The translations under genes and the position numbers were made by a program. Shown here one piece after another: positions 37,311-51,528 of a stretch of DNA of 64,000 nucleotides (the stretch's first letter is position 1; each line of letters starts with the position of its first letter). The notes under the pieces are model-generated. The model was not told the origin of the DNA. It ran no database searches and was given only the letters and a program-made list of their open reading frames with translations. Origin of the DNA: Pseudomonas nitroreducens (GTDB taxonomy: Bacteria; Pseudomonadota; Gammaproteobacteria; Pseudomonadales; Pseudomonadaceae). The stretch covers positions 186,001 through 250,000 of the forward strand of contig NZ_JALJXP010000001.1 of NCBI RefSeq assembly GCF_024170165.1. Direction: 5' to 3'.

Positions 37311-37898
37311 TCAGGCAGCGATGTGCAGGAAGCTGCGCACGTTCTGCAGGAGCATGTTCACGCTGAGCATGATCAGCAGCATGCCGGCCAGGCGCTCCAC
37401 CGCCATCAGCCCGCGCGGACCGAGGAAGCGCTGGAGGAAAGCCGCCTGCATCAGGATGAAAGCGGTCGCCGCCCACGCCATGATCACCGCCAGGTACAGC
37501 TCCCACAAGGGACCAGTGTAGGTGCTGCGCAGGGTGATCAGCATCGCCAGGGCGGAAGGCCCCGCCACGGCGGGCGTTGCCAACGGCACGAACAGCGGCT
37601 CATTGTCCGGCATGTCGCCCAGCACGCCCTGCGGCGTGGGGAAGATAAGGCGCATGGCGACCACGAAGAGGATGATCCCGCCGGCGATGCCGGTGGCCTC
37701 CTTGGAAAGCCCCAACCCCGTGAGGATGTGCTCGCCCAGGGTGAGGAACAGCAGTAGCAGGCCCAGGGCGAACAGCAGTTCGCGCAGCGCCACTTTCAGA
37801 CGGCGCTCGGCGGGGACGGACTTGAGGGCGGCGAGGAACACCGCGATGTTGCCGAACGGATCGGTGATCAGAAAGATCAGGATGGCGACGCCAAGCAT
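37311..37898 (-). CDS. MarC-family integral membrane protein
   Basis: 195 residues with six hydrophobic segments: AILIFLITDPFGNIAVFLAA, FLTLGEHILTGLGLSKEATG, GIAGGIILFVVAMRLIFP, VPLATPAVAGPSALAMLITL. These are typical of the MarC/YhgN family, once linked to multiple antibiotic resistance, now of unknown function. Start ATG 37898 with GGAG 9 bases upstream; longer frames extend into the glmU terminator. 19 bp upstream of ampDh2 on the same strand, so co-transcription is likely. Confidence 0.87.
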   Translation of the reverse strand: MLGVAILIFLITDPFGNIAVFLAALKSVPAERRLKVALRELLFALGLLLLFLTLGEHILTGLGLSKEATGIAGGIILFVVAMRLIFPTPQGVLGDMPDNEPLFVPLATPAVAGPSALAMLITLRSTYTGPLWELYLAVIMAWAATAFILMQAAFLQRFLGPRGLMAVERLAGMLLIMLSVNMLLQNVRSFLHIAA

Positions 37899-37979
37899 GA
37901 CCGTGAAACTCCAGCGGTGGCCCGCCGCTGCGCCGCGCGCAACGACCTGTGTACATGGCCGGTGAATAAGCAGAAAGCA

Positions 37980-38017
37980 GATCGCCCTGTGGATAAACAC
38001 TTACCCACAGGGCGATC
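37980..38017 (-). terminator. glmU terminator-like hairpin holding a DnaA box
   Basis: GATCGCCCTGTGG (37980-37992) and CCACAGGGCGATC (38005-38017) are exact inverted repeats of 13 bp with a 12-base loop, 9 bases past the glmU stop. The perfect DnaA 9-mer TGTGGATAA (37988-37996) spans arm and loop. Confidence 0.75.
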
Positions 38018-38026
38018 CGTTACCTG

Positions 38027-39394
38027 TCAGGATTTCTTGATCTTTTCCGGGCGTTTCCAGCCTTCGATCACCCGCTGCTTGGCGCGACCGACGCCAAGAG
38101 TGCCCGCGGGAACCTCTGCGGTGATGGTGGAACCCGCGCCAGTCGTGGCACCGGAACCGATATCCACAGGCGCGACCAGAGAGTTGTTGGAGCCGATGAA
38201 GACGTCCTCGCCGATACTGGTGCGCCACTTGTTGGCGCCATCGTAGTTGCAGGTGATGGTGCCGGCGCCGATGTTGCTGCGCGCACCGACTTCGCTGTCG
38301 CCCAGGTAGGTCAGGTGGCCGACCTTCACGCCGTCCTGCAGGTGAGCATTTTTCAGCTCGACGAAGTTACCCACATGCACCTTGCGCTCCAGCACGCTGC
38401 CCGGACGCAGGCGGGCGAACGGCCCGACGTCGCTGTCCGGGCCTACGTGGGCGCCTTCCAGGTGCGAGTTGGCCTTGATGATGGCACCGCGGCGCAGGGT
38501 GCTGTCCTTGATGTAGCAGTTCGGGCCGATCTGCACGTCGTCCTCGATCTCCACCTGGCCTTCGAGGATCACGTTGATGTCGATGGTCACGTCGCGACCG
38601 ACGCTGACTTCACCGCGCACATCGAAGCGCGCCGGGTCGATCAGGGTTACACCCTGGGCCATCAGACGACGGGCCACGCGCTGCTGGAAGAAGCGCTCCA
38701 GTTCGGAAAGCTGCTGGCGGTCGTTGGCGCCCTGGGTTTCCATCGCCACCTGGGGTTGCGCGGTGGCGACGCGCAGGCCGTCGCTGACCGCCATGGCGAT
38801 GACATCGGTGAGGTAGTACTCGCCCTGGGCGTTGGAATTCGACAGGCGCGCCAGCCAGCCCAGCAGGCGCTCGCGCGGTGCGGCAAGGATGCCGGTGTTG
38901 CCTTCGCGAATGGCGCGCTGCTCGGCAGAAGCATCCTTCTGCTCGACGATGGCCTGCACCTCACCGGCGGCGTCACGGATGATGCGACCATAGCCGGTCG
39001 GGTCGTCCAGCTCGACGGTGAGCAGCGCCAGCTGCTGCGGCGTGGCCTGGGCCATCAGGCGCTCCAGGGTCGGCTGCTCGATCAGCGGCACGTCGCCGTA
39101 GAGGATCAGCACGTTCTCGGCGCTGAGGAACGGAGCAGCCTGCGCCACCGCATGGCCGGTGCCCAGTTGCTGTTCCTGGATCACGAAATTCAGGTCATCC
39201 GCCTGCAGGCGCTCACGCACCAGGTCGGCACCGTGGCCGATCACCACGTGGATGCGCGATGGGCCGAGACCGCGGGCGGTGTCGATCACATGGGCGAGCA
39301 TCGGTTTGCCGGCAACCGGATGCAGGACTTTCGGCAGGGCCGAGCGCATGCGGGTGCCCTGGCCAGCGGCGAGGATGACGATTTCGAGAGACAT
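38027..39394 (-). CDS. glmU: Bifunctional UDP-GlcNAc pyrophosphorylase / GlcN-1-P acetyltransferase
   Basis: 455 residues. The N-terminal pyrophosphorylase domain (1-~230) carries [20 protein letters not shown] and the LYGDVPLI nucleotide-binding segment; the C-terminal left-handed beta-helix (~250-455) has hexapeptide repeats and the acetyltransferase active-site region [20 protein letters not shown] with [10 protein letters not shown]. Makes UDP-GlcNAc for peptidoglycan and LPS. Follows atpC by 112 bp after the atp terminator. Start ATG 39394. Usual length. Confidence 0.97.
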   Translation of the reverse strand: MSLEIVILAAGQGTRMRSALPKVLHPVAGKPMLAHVIDTARGLGPSRIHVVIGHGADLVRERLQADDLNFVIQEQQLGTGHAVAQAAPFLSAENVLILYGDVPLIEQPTLERLMAQATPQQLALLTVELDDPTGYGRIIRDAAGEVQAIVEQKDASAEQRAIREGNTGILAAPRERLLGWLARLSNSNAQGEYYLTDVIAMAVSDGLRVATAQPQVAMETQGANDRQQLSELERFFQQRVARRLMAQGVTLIDPARFDVRGEVSVGRDVTIDINVILEGQVEIEDDVQIGPNCYIKDSTLRRGAIIKANSHLEGAHVGPDSDVGPFARLRPGSVLERKVHVGNFVELKNAHLQDGVKVGHLTYLGDSEVGARSNIGAGTITCNYDGANKWRTSIGEDVFIGSNNSLVAPVDIGSGATTGAGSTITAEVPAGTLGVGRAKQRVIEGWKRPEKIKKS

Positions 39395-39444
39395 GGGTGA
39401 GGGACCGTCCTGGTGAGCGGGGAAACCCCGGGTGTAGAAAAAGA

Positions 39445-39472
39445 AAAAGGGTAGCCAAGGCTACCCTTTTCC
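39445..39472 (-). terminator. Rho-independent terminator of the atp operon
   Basis: AAAAGGGTAGCC and GGCTACCCTTTT are inverted repeats around AA, followed on the minus strand by TCTTTTTCTACACC. Located ~35 bases past the atpC stop. Confidence 0.92.
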
Positions 39473-39506
39473 TATTTGACGCTGAAGTCCCTGGGGACTT
39501 CGCGGC

Positions 39507-39932
39507 TTAGCCGCCGTACTTCTTGCGAACCTGCTGGACCGTGCGCAGTTGCGCTGCGGCTTCGGCCAGGCGGGCTGCGGCGGAGCTGTAGTCGAACTCT
39601 GCACCTTTACCTTGCAGAGCCTTCTCAGCTTCCTTCAGTGCGGTCTGGGCAGCCGCTTCGTCGAGGTCACCTGCGCGAATCACGGTGTCGGCGAGAACCT
39701 TGACCATGCTCGGCTGTACTTCGAGGAAGCCACCGGAGATGTAGTACACCTCCTGCTCGCCACCCTGCTTCACCAGGCGGATCGGACCCGGCTTGAGCTC
39801 GGTGATCAGCGGCGCGTGGCCCGGAGCGATACCCAGATCGCCCAGGGAGCCGTGCGCTACGACCAGCTCGACCAGACCGGAGAAGATCTCCGCTTCGGCG
39901 CTGACGATGTCGCAGTGGACAGTAATAGCCAT
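39507..39932 (-). CDS. atpC: ATP synthase F1 epsilon subunit
   Basis: 141 residues. N-terminal beta-sandwich ([40 protein letters not shown]) and C-terminal two-helix hairpin ([32 protein letters not shown]). It forms the central stalk with gamma and inhibits ATP hydrolysis. Last gene of the operon, 40 bp after atpD; followed by a strong terminator. Start ATG 39932, standard length. Confidence 0.97.
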   Translation of the reverse strand: MAITVHCDIVSAEAEIFSGLVELVVAHGSLGDLGIAPGHAPLITELKPGPIRLVKQGGEQEVYYISGGFLEVQPSMVKVLADTVIRAGDLDEAAAQTALKEAEKALQGKGAEFDYSSAAARLAEAAAQLRTVQQVRKKYGG

Positions 39933-39972
39933 ACCCTTGCCTCACGTAAGCGCCCGTTGCCGGGCGCACGGA

Positions 39973-41379
<1,407 letters not shown>

Positions 41380-42240
41380 TTACACCGCGGCAGCGCCGCC
41401 GACGATTTCCGAGATTTCCTGGGTGATCGCCGCCTGACGTGCCTTGTTGTAGATCAGTTGCAGACCACTGATCAGATCACCGGCGTTGTCGGTAGCGTTC
41501 TTCATTGCAATCATCCGGGCCGCCTGCTCACAGGCGTTGTTCTCAACCACGGCCTGGTACACCTGGGATTCCACGTAGCGCACCAGCAAGCCGTCGAGGA
41601 GGGCCTTGGCGTCGGGTTCGTAGAGGTAGTCCCAGTGGTGCTTCAGCTCGGCATTGTCCTCGGCCACCAGCGGAATCAGCTGTTCCACGGTCGGCTTCTG
41701 GGTCATGGTGTTGACGAACTTGTTGGAAACCACGTACAGGCGATCGATGCGACCTTCCAGGTAGGCATCCAGCATGACCTTGACGCTGCCGATCAGATCA
41801 TTGATCGACGGCTCTTCGCCCAGGTGGCTGATAGCTGCAACTACGTTGCCGCCATAGCTCTTGAAGAAGGATGCACCCTTGGAGCCGATCACGCAGAGGT
41901 CGATCTCCGCGCCGCGATCGCGCTGCCCGCTCATGTCCTTGACCAGAGCCTTGAACAGGTTGATGTTCAGGCCGCCAGCCAGGCCACGGTCGGAGCTCAC
42001 CACGATATAGCCGACGCGTTTTACTTCACGCTCGACCATGAACGGGTGACGGTATTCCGGGTTGGCGTTGGCCAGATGGCCGATCACCTGGCGAATGCGC
42101 TCCGCGTAGGGACGGCCGGCCGCCATGCGCATTTGTGCCTTGCGCATCTTGCTCACCGCCACCTTTTCCATGGCATTGGTGATTTTTTGCGTGCTTTTGA
42201 TGCTCGCAATCTTGCTGCGAATCTCTTTTGCGCCTGCCAT
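41380..42240 (-). CDS. atpG: ATP synthase F1 gamma subunit
   Basis: 286 residues. Long N-terminal helix ([35 protein letters not shown]), middle Rossmann-like part ([20 protein letters not shown]) and C-terminal coiled-coil helix [20 protein letters not shown] ... [15 protein letters not shown]. Rotating shaft of the enzyme. Lies between atpA and atpD with 52- and 30-bp gaps. Confidence 0.97.
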   Translation of the reverse strand: MAGAKEIRSKIASIKSTQKITNAMEKVAVSKMRKAQMRMAAGRPYAERIRQVIGHLANANPEYRHPFMVEREVKRVGYIVVSSDRGLAGGLNINLFKALVKDMSGQRDRGAEIDLCVIGSKGASFFKSYGGNVVAAISHLGEEPSINDLIGSVKVMLDAYLEGRIDRLYVVSNKFVNTMTQKPTVEQLIPLVAEDNAELKHHWDYLYEPDAKALLDGLLVRYVESQVYQAVVENNACEQAARMIAMKNATDNAGDLISGLQLIYNKARQAAITQEISEIVGGAAAV

Positions 42241-42292
42241 TTCACACCTATCGGTTTAGCAGGCGGGGGCCGTTAACGACCCCCGCTGCGGC

Positions 42293-43837
<1,545 letters not shown>

Positions 43838-43855
43838 GCCGCTGCCCCTTCAAAC

Positions 43856-44392
43856 TCAAGATTTCAACGCTTCGGCCAGTTTCGCGATTTTGCCGCGCAC
43901 CGAGCCATCGATTACCAAGTCACCGGCGCGAATTACCACGCCGCCGATCAAGCTCGCGTCTTCCGACGCATGAAGTCGCACTTCGCGACTGAGCCGGGCG
44001 CTGAGAGCCTTGGCGAGTTTGTCCTGCTGTTCCTGGTCCAGGGCGAAGGCACTGGTGACCTCGACCTCGACCAGCTTTTCCTGCTCGGCCTTGAGTTGCT
44101 CGAACATCACGAAGATGGTCGGCAGCAGGTCGAGCCGCTTGTTTTCAGCCACAGTCCGGACGAAGTTCTGGGCCGGAGCATTGAGCTTGTCGCCACACAC
44201 GTCGATCAGCGCGTCAGCCTTGGCTGCCGCGGTCAGCTGGGGCTCCTTGAGCAGCTGGCGCACGGTGTCGTCCCGCGACACTGCAGCCAGCACACCCAGA
44301 GCAGCGGACCAGTCGGCCAGTTGCTGATGAGCCTGGGCGTACTCGAAAGCCGCCTTCGCGTATGGACGAGCCAATGTGGTCAGTTCTGCCAT
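43856..44392 (-). CDS. atpH: ATP synthase F1 delta subunit
   Basis: 178 residues. [20 protein letters not shown] start, helical N-domain that caps the alpha3beta3 head, and C-terminal [20 protein letters not shown], all family-typical. Links F1 to the peripheral b-subunit stalk. 12 bp after atpF. Confidence 0.97.
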   Translation of the reverse strand: MAELTTLARPYAKAAFEYAQAHQQLADWSAALGVLAAVSRDDTVRQLLKEPQLTAAAKADALIDVCGDKLNAPAQNFVRTVAENKRLDLLPTIFVMFEQLKAEQEKLVEVEVTSAFALDQEQQDKLAKALSARLSREVRLHASEDASLIGGVVIRAGDLVIDGSVRGKIAKLAEALKS

Positions 44393-44404
44393 ATCGCCCT
44401 CTGC

Positions 44405-44875
44405 TTAGATCTCGGCGGCCAGTTGATCAACCAGCTGCTTTTGCGCGTTGGCATCGATCGAAGCTCCCAGGATCTTCTCGGCGCCGGAGACAGCCAGGGC
44501 ACCCACTTGGGCACGCAGGGCGTCTTTGACGCTGTTGAGTTCCTGTTCGATCTGAGCCTTGGCCTGGGCGATCATGCGATCACCTTCGGCACGGGCCTGA
44601 TCACGGGCTTCGTCAACGATCTGGTTAGCGCTCTTCTTCGCCTGCTCGATGATTTCGGCTGCCTGAGCCTTGGCTTCGCGCAGTTGCTGACCCGCTTTCT
44701 CGTGGGCCAGTTCCAGGTCACGAGCCGCGCGGTTGGCAGCGTCCAGGCCGTCGGCGATCTTCTTCTGACGCTCTTGCAGAGCCGCAATGACCGGAGGCCA
44801 TACGAACTTCATGCAGAACAGGACGAAGATGGCGAACGCGATGGCCTGGCCGATCAGAGTTGCATTAATGTTCAC
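44405..44875 (-). CDS. atpF: ATP synthase Fo b subunit
   Basis: 156 residues starting with GTG (44875), confirmed by family start [24 protein letters not shown] lies upstream. One N-terminal membrane helix followed by a long charged helix ([35 protein letters not shown]-like) that forms the peripheral stalk dimer. Confidence 0.97.
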   Translation of the reverse strand: MNINATLIGQAIAFAIFVLFCMKFVWPPVIAALQERQKKIADGLDAANRAARDLELAHEKAGQQLREAKAQAAEIIEQAKKSANQIVDEARDQARAEGDRMIAQAKAQIEQELNSVKDALRAQVGALAVSGAEKILGASIDANAQKQLVDQLAAEI

Positions 44876-44927
44876 GCCAATACCTCGCTCGTTCGTTGTT
44901 CAGTCACAGATTTCCGCTGTTCGGAAA

Positions 44928-45230
<303 letters not shown>

Positions 45231-45294
45231 TTAAGGTGGTGAAGCTCTTCTTTCACCCCCTCCCATCAGGGAAGGGGCGTACAGAATCTTTGGA

Positions 45295-46588
<1,294 letters not shown>

Positions 46589-46666
46589 CTCTAACTCACA
46601 GTCCTCTGGTGTCGGCTTCGCAAATCAATAACTTGGCATACTTTGTGCCGACAAAATTGCGCGCAG

Positions 46667-46696
46667 AGTATAGGGGGCTGCAGGCCCCCCGTTCAA
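46667..46696 (-). promoter_or_regulatory. Candidate atp promoter with palindromic spacer
   Basis: On the minus strand TTGAAC (46696-46691), an 18-bp spacer and TATACT (46672-46667). The spacer is a near-perfect palindrome (GGGGGGCCTGCAGCCCCC) which is also positioned, 51 bases beyond the parB stop, to terminate the upstream par operon. Confidence 0.5.
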
Positions 46697-46741
46697 CCGT
46701 CAGGTAGTGATTTCCGACGACGCCTACATGCTACGTTCGTA

Positions 46742-47614
46742 TCAACGTATGTGGGCGAGGACGCCCTGAAGCTCGTCGAGGGAGTTGTAGCGGATCACCA
46801 ACTGACCTTTGCCCTTCTGCCCATGGCGAATCTGCACCGGAGCGCCCAGGCGCTCGGCCAGGCGCTGTTCCAGACGGCTGATGTCCGGGTCGGTCCTGAC
46901 CGCCTTGACAGGTTCGCCGGGGGCATTGAGCCACTGGCGCACCAATGCTTCGGTCTGACGCACAGTGAAGCCGCGTGCGACAACATGTCGCGCACCTTCC
47001 ACCTGCCGATTCTCGGGCAGTCCGAGCAGGGCGCGGGCGTGGCCCATTTCCAGGTCGCCATGCGAAAGCAGGGTCTTGATCTCGTCCGGCAGGGCAATCA
47101 GGCGCAGCAGGTTGGCCACGGTCACGCGGGATTTGCCCACGGCGTCGGCGACCTGTTGCTGGGTCAGCTGGAATTCCTGCTGCAGTCGCTGCAGCGCGGC
47201 GGCTTCCTCGATGGGGTTGAGGTCCTCGCGCTGGATGTTTTCGATCAGCGCCATGGCGATGGCGGCGTCGTCCGGTACTTCGCGGACCATGGCCGGGATC
47301 TTGTCCAGGCCGGCCTGCTGGCTGGCGCGCCAGCGGCGTTCACCGGCGATGATCTCGTAGCGGCCCTTGTCGATCGGGCGCACGACGATCGGCTGCATCA
47401 CGCCCTGGACCTTGATCGACTGGGCGAGTTCTTCGAGGGCCTGCGGGTCCATGTCGCGACGGGGCTGGTACTTGCCGCGCTGGATCAGGTCCAGCGGCAG
47501 GTGCTGCAGCTCCTTGCTGTCCACCTGAACGGCTTCTTCCTGCAGCGTAGCGGCGCTGGAGCCACTGAGCAGGGCATCCAGCCCGCGTCCGAGACCTCGT
47601 TTCTTGGCGGCCAT
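46742..47614 (-). CDS. parB: Chromosome partitioning protein ParB
   Basis: 290 residues. N-terminal ParA-interacting peptide (AAKKRGLGRGLDALLSG), CTPase box (YEIIAGERRWRASQ), helix-turn-helix parS reader (LTQQQVADAVGKSRVTVANL) and C-terminal dimerisation region. It loads on parS; two perfect parS sites are in recF, about 12 kb away. 17 bp after parA. Length equals that of P. aeruginosa ParB. Confidence 0.97.
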   Translation of the reverse strand: MAAKKRGLGRGLDALLSGSSAATLQEEAVQVDSKELQHLPLDLIQRGKYQPRRDMDPQALEELAQSIKVQGVMQPIVVRPIDKGRYEIIAGERRWRASQQAGLDKIPAMVREVPDDAAIAMALIENIQREDLNPIEEAAALQRLQQEFQLTQQQVADAVGKSRVTVANLLRLIALPDEIKTLLSHGDLEMGHARALLGLPENRQVEGARHVVARGFTVRQTEALVRQWLNAPGEPVKAVRTDPDISRLEQRLAERLGAPVQIRHGQKGKGQLVIRYNSLDELQGVLAHIR

Positions 47615-47631
47615 GCGGGTTCCTTAATCTC

Positions 47632-48420
47632 TTAGGCGGGGGCGGTGGTGCGGGCGGCGCGCTGACGGCGCACCAGCTCGCCGGCCAGCGCCAGGTAGGC
47701 GAGGGCACCGCGGGATTGCTTGTCGTAGACCAGCGCCGGCATGCCGAAGCTGGGCGCCTCGGCCAGTCGCACGTTGCGCGGGATCACGGTGGTGTAGAGC
47801 TTGTCGCCGAAGTGTTCCTGCAGCTGCGCGCTGACATCGTTGGTCAGGCTGATGCGCGGGTCGTACATGGTCCGCAGCAGGCCTTCGATCTTCAGCGCCG
47901 GGTTCAGCCGCTCGGCGATACGCTGGATGCTGTTCATCAGGTCGGTCAGGCCTTCCAGTGCGTAGTACTCGCACTGCATCGGGATGATCACGCCGTCGGA
48001 AGCGGACAACGCGTTGACCGTCAGCATCGACAGCGACGGCGGGCAGTCGATGAGGATGAAGTCGTAATTCTCGCGGATCGGCGCCAGCGCGTGGCGCAGG
48101 CGGTGTTCTTTCATGTCCATCTCCAGCAGCACCACTTCCGCCGCGGTGAGGTCGCGGTTGGCGGGCAGCAGCTGGTAGCCGCCATGCTCGGAGAACTGCA
48201 TGGCCTGGGCCAGGTCGCATTCGCCGGTGAGCACGTCATAGATGGAATGGTCCAGGGACAACTTATCCACACCGCTGCCGGTGGTGGCGTTGCCCTGTGG
48301 ATCGAGGTCGATCAGCAGCACGCGGCGCTTGGTGGCGACCAGCGATGCCGCGAGGTTGATACAGGTCGTGGTCTTGCCGACGCCGCCCTTCTGGTTGGCG
48401 ATCGCGAATACCTTAGCCAT
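47632..48420 (-). CDS. parA: Chromosome partitioning ATPase ParA
   Basis: 262 residues. Deviant Walker A IANQKGGVGKTTTCINLAAS, Walker A' LLIDLDPQGNATTG and Walker B DFILIDCPPSLSMLTVNAL. ATP-dependent dimers on the nucleoid guide ParB-parS complexes. ATG 48420 (MAKVFAIANQKGG) is preferred over GTG 48432 because it gives the family N-terminus. Carries a perfect DnaA 9-mer (48263-48271). 18 bp after rsmG. Confidence 0.97.
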   Translation of the reverse strand: MAKVFAIANQKGGVGKTTTCINLAASLVATKRRVLLIDLDPQGNATTGSGVDKLSLDHSIYDVLTGECDLAQAMQFSEHGGYQLLPANRDLTAAEVVLLEMDMKEHRLRHALAPIRENYDFILIDCPPSLSMLTVNALSASDGVIIPMQCEYYALEGLTDLMNSIQRIAERLNPALKIEGLLRTMYDPRISLTNDVSAQLQEHFGDKLYTTVIPRNVRLAEAPSFGMPALVYDKQSRGALAYLALAGELVRRQRAARTTAPA

Positions 48421-48438
48421 GGTTTTCCCCACTCCCCG

Positions 48439-49089
48439 TCATGCAGTGCGGCGCAGTATCAGCAGATGGCGCTGGCCTTGGCAACCCGGCACCGCCAGAG
48501 CGCGTTCGGCTTCGACCCGGAAATCCTCCGGGAGTGCCGCGAGCTCGTCGCTGGGGTGTACGCCTTTCATGGCCAGCCAGTTGGTCTGGATGTCGCCCAG
48601 GTGGCGCGTCCAGTTGGTGAAGTCTTCGAGGCTGCTGAAAGCCCGCGAGACGATGCCGCTGAACGGCTGCTCGGGCTGGAAGGCTTCCACCCGGCTGTGG
48701 ATAACCTGCAGGTTGTCGAGCTTGAGCTCCAACTTCACCTGGGTGAGGAAGCGGGTCTTCTTGCCGTTGCTGTCCAGCAGGGTCAGGGACTTGCCGGGGA
48801 ACAGGATGGCCAGCGGGATGCCAGGCATGCCGCCGCCGCTGCCGACGTCCAGCCAGCGCTCGCCGCCGGCAGCTTCGAACGACGGGACGATGCTCAGGCT
48901 GTCGAGCAGATGACGTGAGACCATTTCATCCACATCGCGCACGGCGGTGAGGTTGTAGGCCTTGTTCCACTTGGCCAGCAGGGCCAGGTAGTCCAGCAGG
49001 CGCTGCTGGGCGGTGGCGTCGATATCCAGGCCGAGCGTCTGGATGCCGCGCGCGAGTTCTTCGGCGTGGCGGGCAGTGACCAGGGACAT
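48439..49089 (-). CDS. rsmG: 16S rRNA (guanine527-N7)-methyltransferase
   Basis: 216 residues. SAM-binding motif [21 protein letters not shown] and motif [18 protein letters not shown]-terminal helical part [20 protein letters not shown]. Loss gives low-level streptomycin resistance in many bacteria. ATG 49089 overlaps the mnmG stop by one base, indicating coupling. A DnaA 9-mer lies at 48696-48704. Confidence 0.96.
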   Translation of the reverse strand: MSLVTARHAEELARGIQTLGLDIDATAQQRLLDYLALLAKWNKAYNLTAVRDVDEMVSRHLLDSLSIVPSFEAAGGERWLDVGSGGGMPGIPLAILFPGKSLTLLDSNGKKTRFLTQVKLELKLDNLQVIHSRVEAFQPEQPFSGIVSRAFSSLEDFTNWTRHLGDIQTNWLAMKGVHPSDELAALPEDFRVEAERALAVPGCQGQRHLLILRRTA

Positions 49090-50984
49090 CAGGCGCTCTG
49101 CTCCAGCTGACGACCGGACGAGCGCTTTTTCAGGTGGATCAGCAACAGGGAAATCGCCGCCGGCGTCACGCCCGGAATGCGTCCGGCCTGACCGAGGGTT
49201 TCCGGTCGGGCAGTACTCAGCTTGAGCTGGATCTCCTTGGACAGCCCGGAGATGGACGGGTAGTCGATATCCACAGGCAGGCGTGTGTCCTCGCTGGCCC
49301 GCAGGCGAGCGATCTCTTCCTGCTGGCGATCGATGTAGCCGGCGTACTTGGTACGGATCTCCACCTGTTCGGCGACCTGCGGGTCTTCCGCGCCGGCGCC
49401 GGTCACTTCGGCCAGGCTGACGTAGTCGATTTCCGGGCGCGCCAGGAGGTTCAGCAGGTTGTACTCGTGTGCCAGCGGAGTACCGAAGCGCTCGGCAATG
49501 GCATCGCCTTGCGGGGTGTTGGGACGAACCCAGGTGCTCTTCAGGCGTTGCTCTTCACGTTCGATGCCTTCGCGCTTGGCTTCGAAGACCGCCCAGCGTT
49601 CGTCGTCGATCAGACCCAGCTCGCGGCCTTTCTCGGTCAGGCGCAGGTCCGCGTTGTCCTCCCGCAGGATCAGCCGGTATTCGGCGCGCGAGGTGAACAT
49701 GCGGTACGGCTCCTGGGTGCCGAGGGTGATCAGGTCGTCGACCAGTACACCGATGTACGCCTCATCGCGGCGCGGGCACCAGCTTTCGCGGCCCTGCGAG
49801 CGCAGCGCGGCGTTGGCGCCGGCGAGCAGGCCCTGGGCGCCGGCTTCTTCGTAGCCGGTGGTGCCGTTGATCTGGCCAGCGAAGAACAGGCCGCCGATGA
49901 CCTTGGTCTCCAGGCTGTACTTCAGGTCACGCGGATCGAAGTAGTCGTACTCGATGGCATAGCCCGGGCGAACGATGTGCGCGTTCTCCATGCCGCGGAT
50001 CGAGCGGACGATCTCCAGCTGCACGTCGAAGGGCAGCGAAGTGGAGATGCCGTTCGGATACAGCTCGTGGGTAGTCAGGCCTTCCGGTTCGAGGAAGACC
50101 TGATGGCTGTCCTTGTCGGCGAAGCGATGGATCTTGTCTTCGATCGACGGGCAATAGCGCGGGCCGACCCCTTCGATCACTCCGGAGTACATCGGCGAGC
50201 GATCGAGGTTGGACGCAATGATCTCGTGGGTCCGCGAGTTGGTGTGGGTTATCCAGCAACTGACCTGGCGCGGATGCATTTCCTTGTTGCCGAGGAACGA
50301 CATCACCGGGATCGGAGTATCACCGGGCTGCTCGGTCATCACGCTGAAATCAACGCTGCGGCCATCGATACGCGGTGGAGTGCCGGTCTTCAGGCGGCCG
50401 ACACGCAGCGGCAGTTCACGCAGGCGGCGAGCCAGGGCGATCGAGGGCGGATCGCCGGCACGGCCACCGGAGTAGTTCTCCAGTCCGATGTGGATAAGTC
50501 CGCCGAGGAAAGTGCCAGCGGTGAGGACGACGTTATCGGCATGGAATTTCAGACCCATCTGGGTCACCACGCCGCGTACCTGGTCCTGTTCGACGATCAG
50601 GTCATCACAGGCCTGCTGGAATATCCACAGGTTCGCCTGGTTCTCGAGGATTTCGCGTACGGCGGCCTTGTAGAGAACGCGGTCAGCTTGGGCGCGAGTG
50701 GCACGGACTGCCGGGCCCTTGCGGCTGTTCAACACACGGAACTGGATGCCGCCCTTGTCGGTGGCCAGTGCCATGGCACCGCCCAGCGCATCGATTTCCT
50801 TGACCAGATGGCTTTTGCCGATCCCACCGATGGCGGGGTTGCAGCTCATCTGACCAAGGGTTTCCACATTGTGGGTGAGCAGCAGCGTCTTCACGCCCAT
50901 GCGTGCGGCCGCTAGTGCGGCCTCTGTGCCGGCATGGCCGCCGCCGATCACGATCACGTCAAAACGGGAAGGGAAATCCACCAC
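49089..50984 (-). CDS. mnmG: tRNA uridine 5-carboxymethylaminomethyl modification enzyme MnmG
   Basis: 631 residues starting with GTG 50984 ([20 protein letters not shown]). FAD loop [17 protein letters not shown]; conserved [40 protein letters not shown] and the second family signature [20 protein letters not shown]. With MnmE (encoded just upstream in transcription order) it modifies U34 of several tRNAs. A 544-bp spacer rich in DnaA boxes precedes it. DnaA 9-mer at 50489-50497. Confidence 0.97.
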   Translation of the reverse strand: MVDFPSRFDVIVIGGGHAGTEAALAAARMGVKTLLLTHNVETLGQMSCNPAIGGIGKSHLVKEIDALGGAMALATDKGGIQFRVLNSRKGPAVRATRAQADRVLYKAAVREILENQANLWIFQQACDDLIVEQDQVRGVVTQMGLKFHADNVVLTAGTFLGGLIHIGLENYSGGRAGDPPSIALARRLRELPLRVGRLKTGTPPRIDGRSVDFSVMTEQPGDTPIPVMSFLGNKEMHPRQVSCWITHTNSRTHEIIASNLDRSPMYSGVIEGVGPRYCPSIEDKIHRFADKDSHQVFLEPEGLTTHELYPNGISTSLPFDVQLEIVRSIRGMENAHIVRPGYAIEYDYFDPRDLKYSLETKVIGGLFFAGQINGTTGYEEAGAQGLLAGANAALRSQGRESWCPRRDEAYIGVLVDDLITLGTQEPYRMFTSRAEYRLILREDNADLRLTEKGRELGLIDDERWAVFEAKREGIEREEQRLKSTWVRPNTPQGDAIAERFGTPLAHEYNLLNLLARPEIDYVSLAEVTGAGAEDPQVAEQVEIRTKYAGYIDRQQEEIARLRASEDTRLPVDIDYPSISGLSKEIQLKLSTARPETLGQAGRIPGVTPAAISLLLIHLKKRSSGRQLEQSA

Positions 50985-51528
50985 GCACCTCGTGCCTGTT
51001 GATCAAGGAGAAAGAAGAGAGCCGGACAGTATAGGGGTTAAGGGCTTTCGATTGAAGGCACCTGAACAAAAAATAGCCAACGGGTACTGTTCGCCTCTAT
51101 AGAAAATAAAAGAGAGGAACTTTTTTAAATCTTTTTAGAGCTTGTGTTTATGTATGGTGGAGCGGTTTTCTGTGGATAACCTCTTGGACACCAGCTACTG
51201 CAAGGCTTACAGCGCCTAACAACCCTGTGTCGATGCTGTACGGTGACGGGGGATGTCCCGTTATCAGCTTGTGGATTAAATGAGGTGTTATCAACAGGTG
51301 GATTTATCCACTGCTTGATGCAGGGTTTGTTCACGTAGCTGTACGCGACTTTTCCACAGGGTTCAGGAATGCCTGTTGAATTCCCTTTGAATTCGCTGAA
51401 AGCCAAGTATTACGGGGCCTGTAGATACTTTTATGCTGTGGATAGCTGGAAGGGATATGAAATGCCGGGCAGCACGAGGCGCGATGACGGAAGTGCTCCG
51501 TCACCGGTGGGAAAAGCAGCGTTGTGGA
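50985..51528. other. mnmE-mnmG spacer: second origin-like region
   Basis: 544 bp without a gene. AT-rich element 51096-51153 (TCTATAGAAAA ... TGTTTATGT) followed by DnaA-box-like 9-mers: TGTGGATAA 51171-51179 (perfect), TGTGGATTA 51270, TTATCAACA 51288, TTATCCACT 51304, TTTTCCACA 51350, TGTGGATAG 51437 and TGTGGATTA 51523 (each one mismatch). The AT-rich element shares its two ends and their exact 49-bp spacing with the oriC upstream of dnaA. A hairpin TGACGGA/TCCGTCA (51485-51503) may end mnmE. E. coli oriC lies beside mnmG, so this position is also historically an origin position. Confidence 0.65.
51028..51056 (-). promoter_or_regulatory. Candidate mnmG promoter
   Basis: On the minus strand TTCAAT (51056-51051), 17-bp spacer, TATACT (51033-51028), 44 bp before the mnmG GTG. 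The -10 is strong, the -35 weak. Confidence 0.4.

Noticed and set aside
46632-46649. TTGGCATACTTTGTGCC resembles a sigma-54 promoter on the plus strand
   Set aside because: It points toward the 3' end of parB with no plus-strand gene downstream, and the -12 region lacks TTGC.
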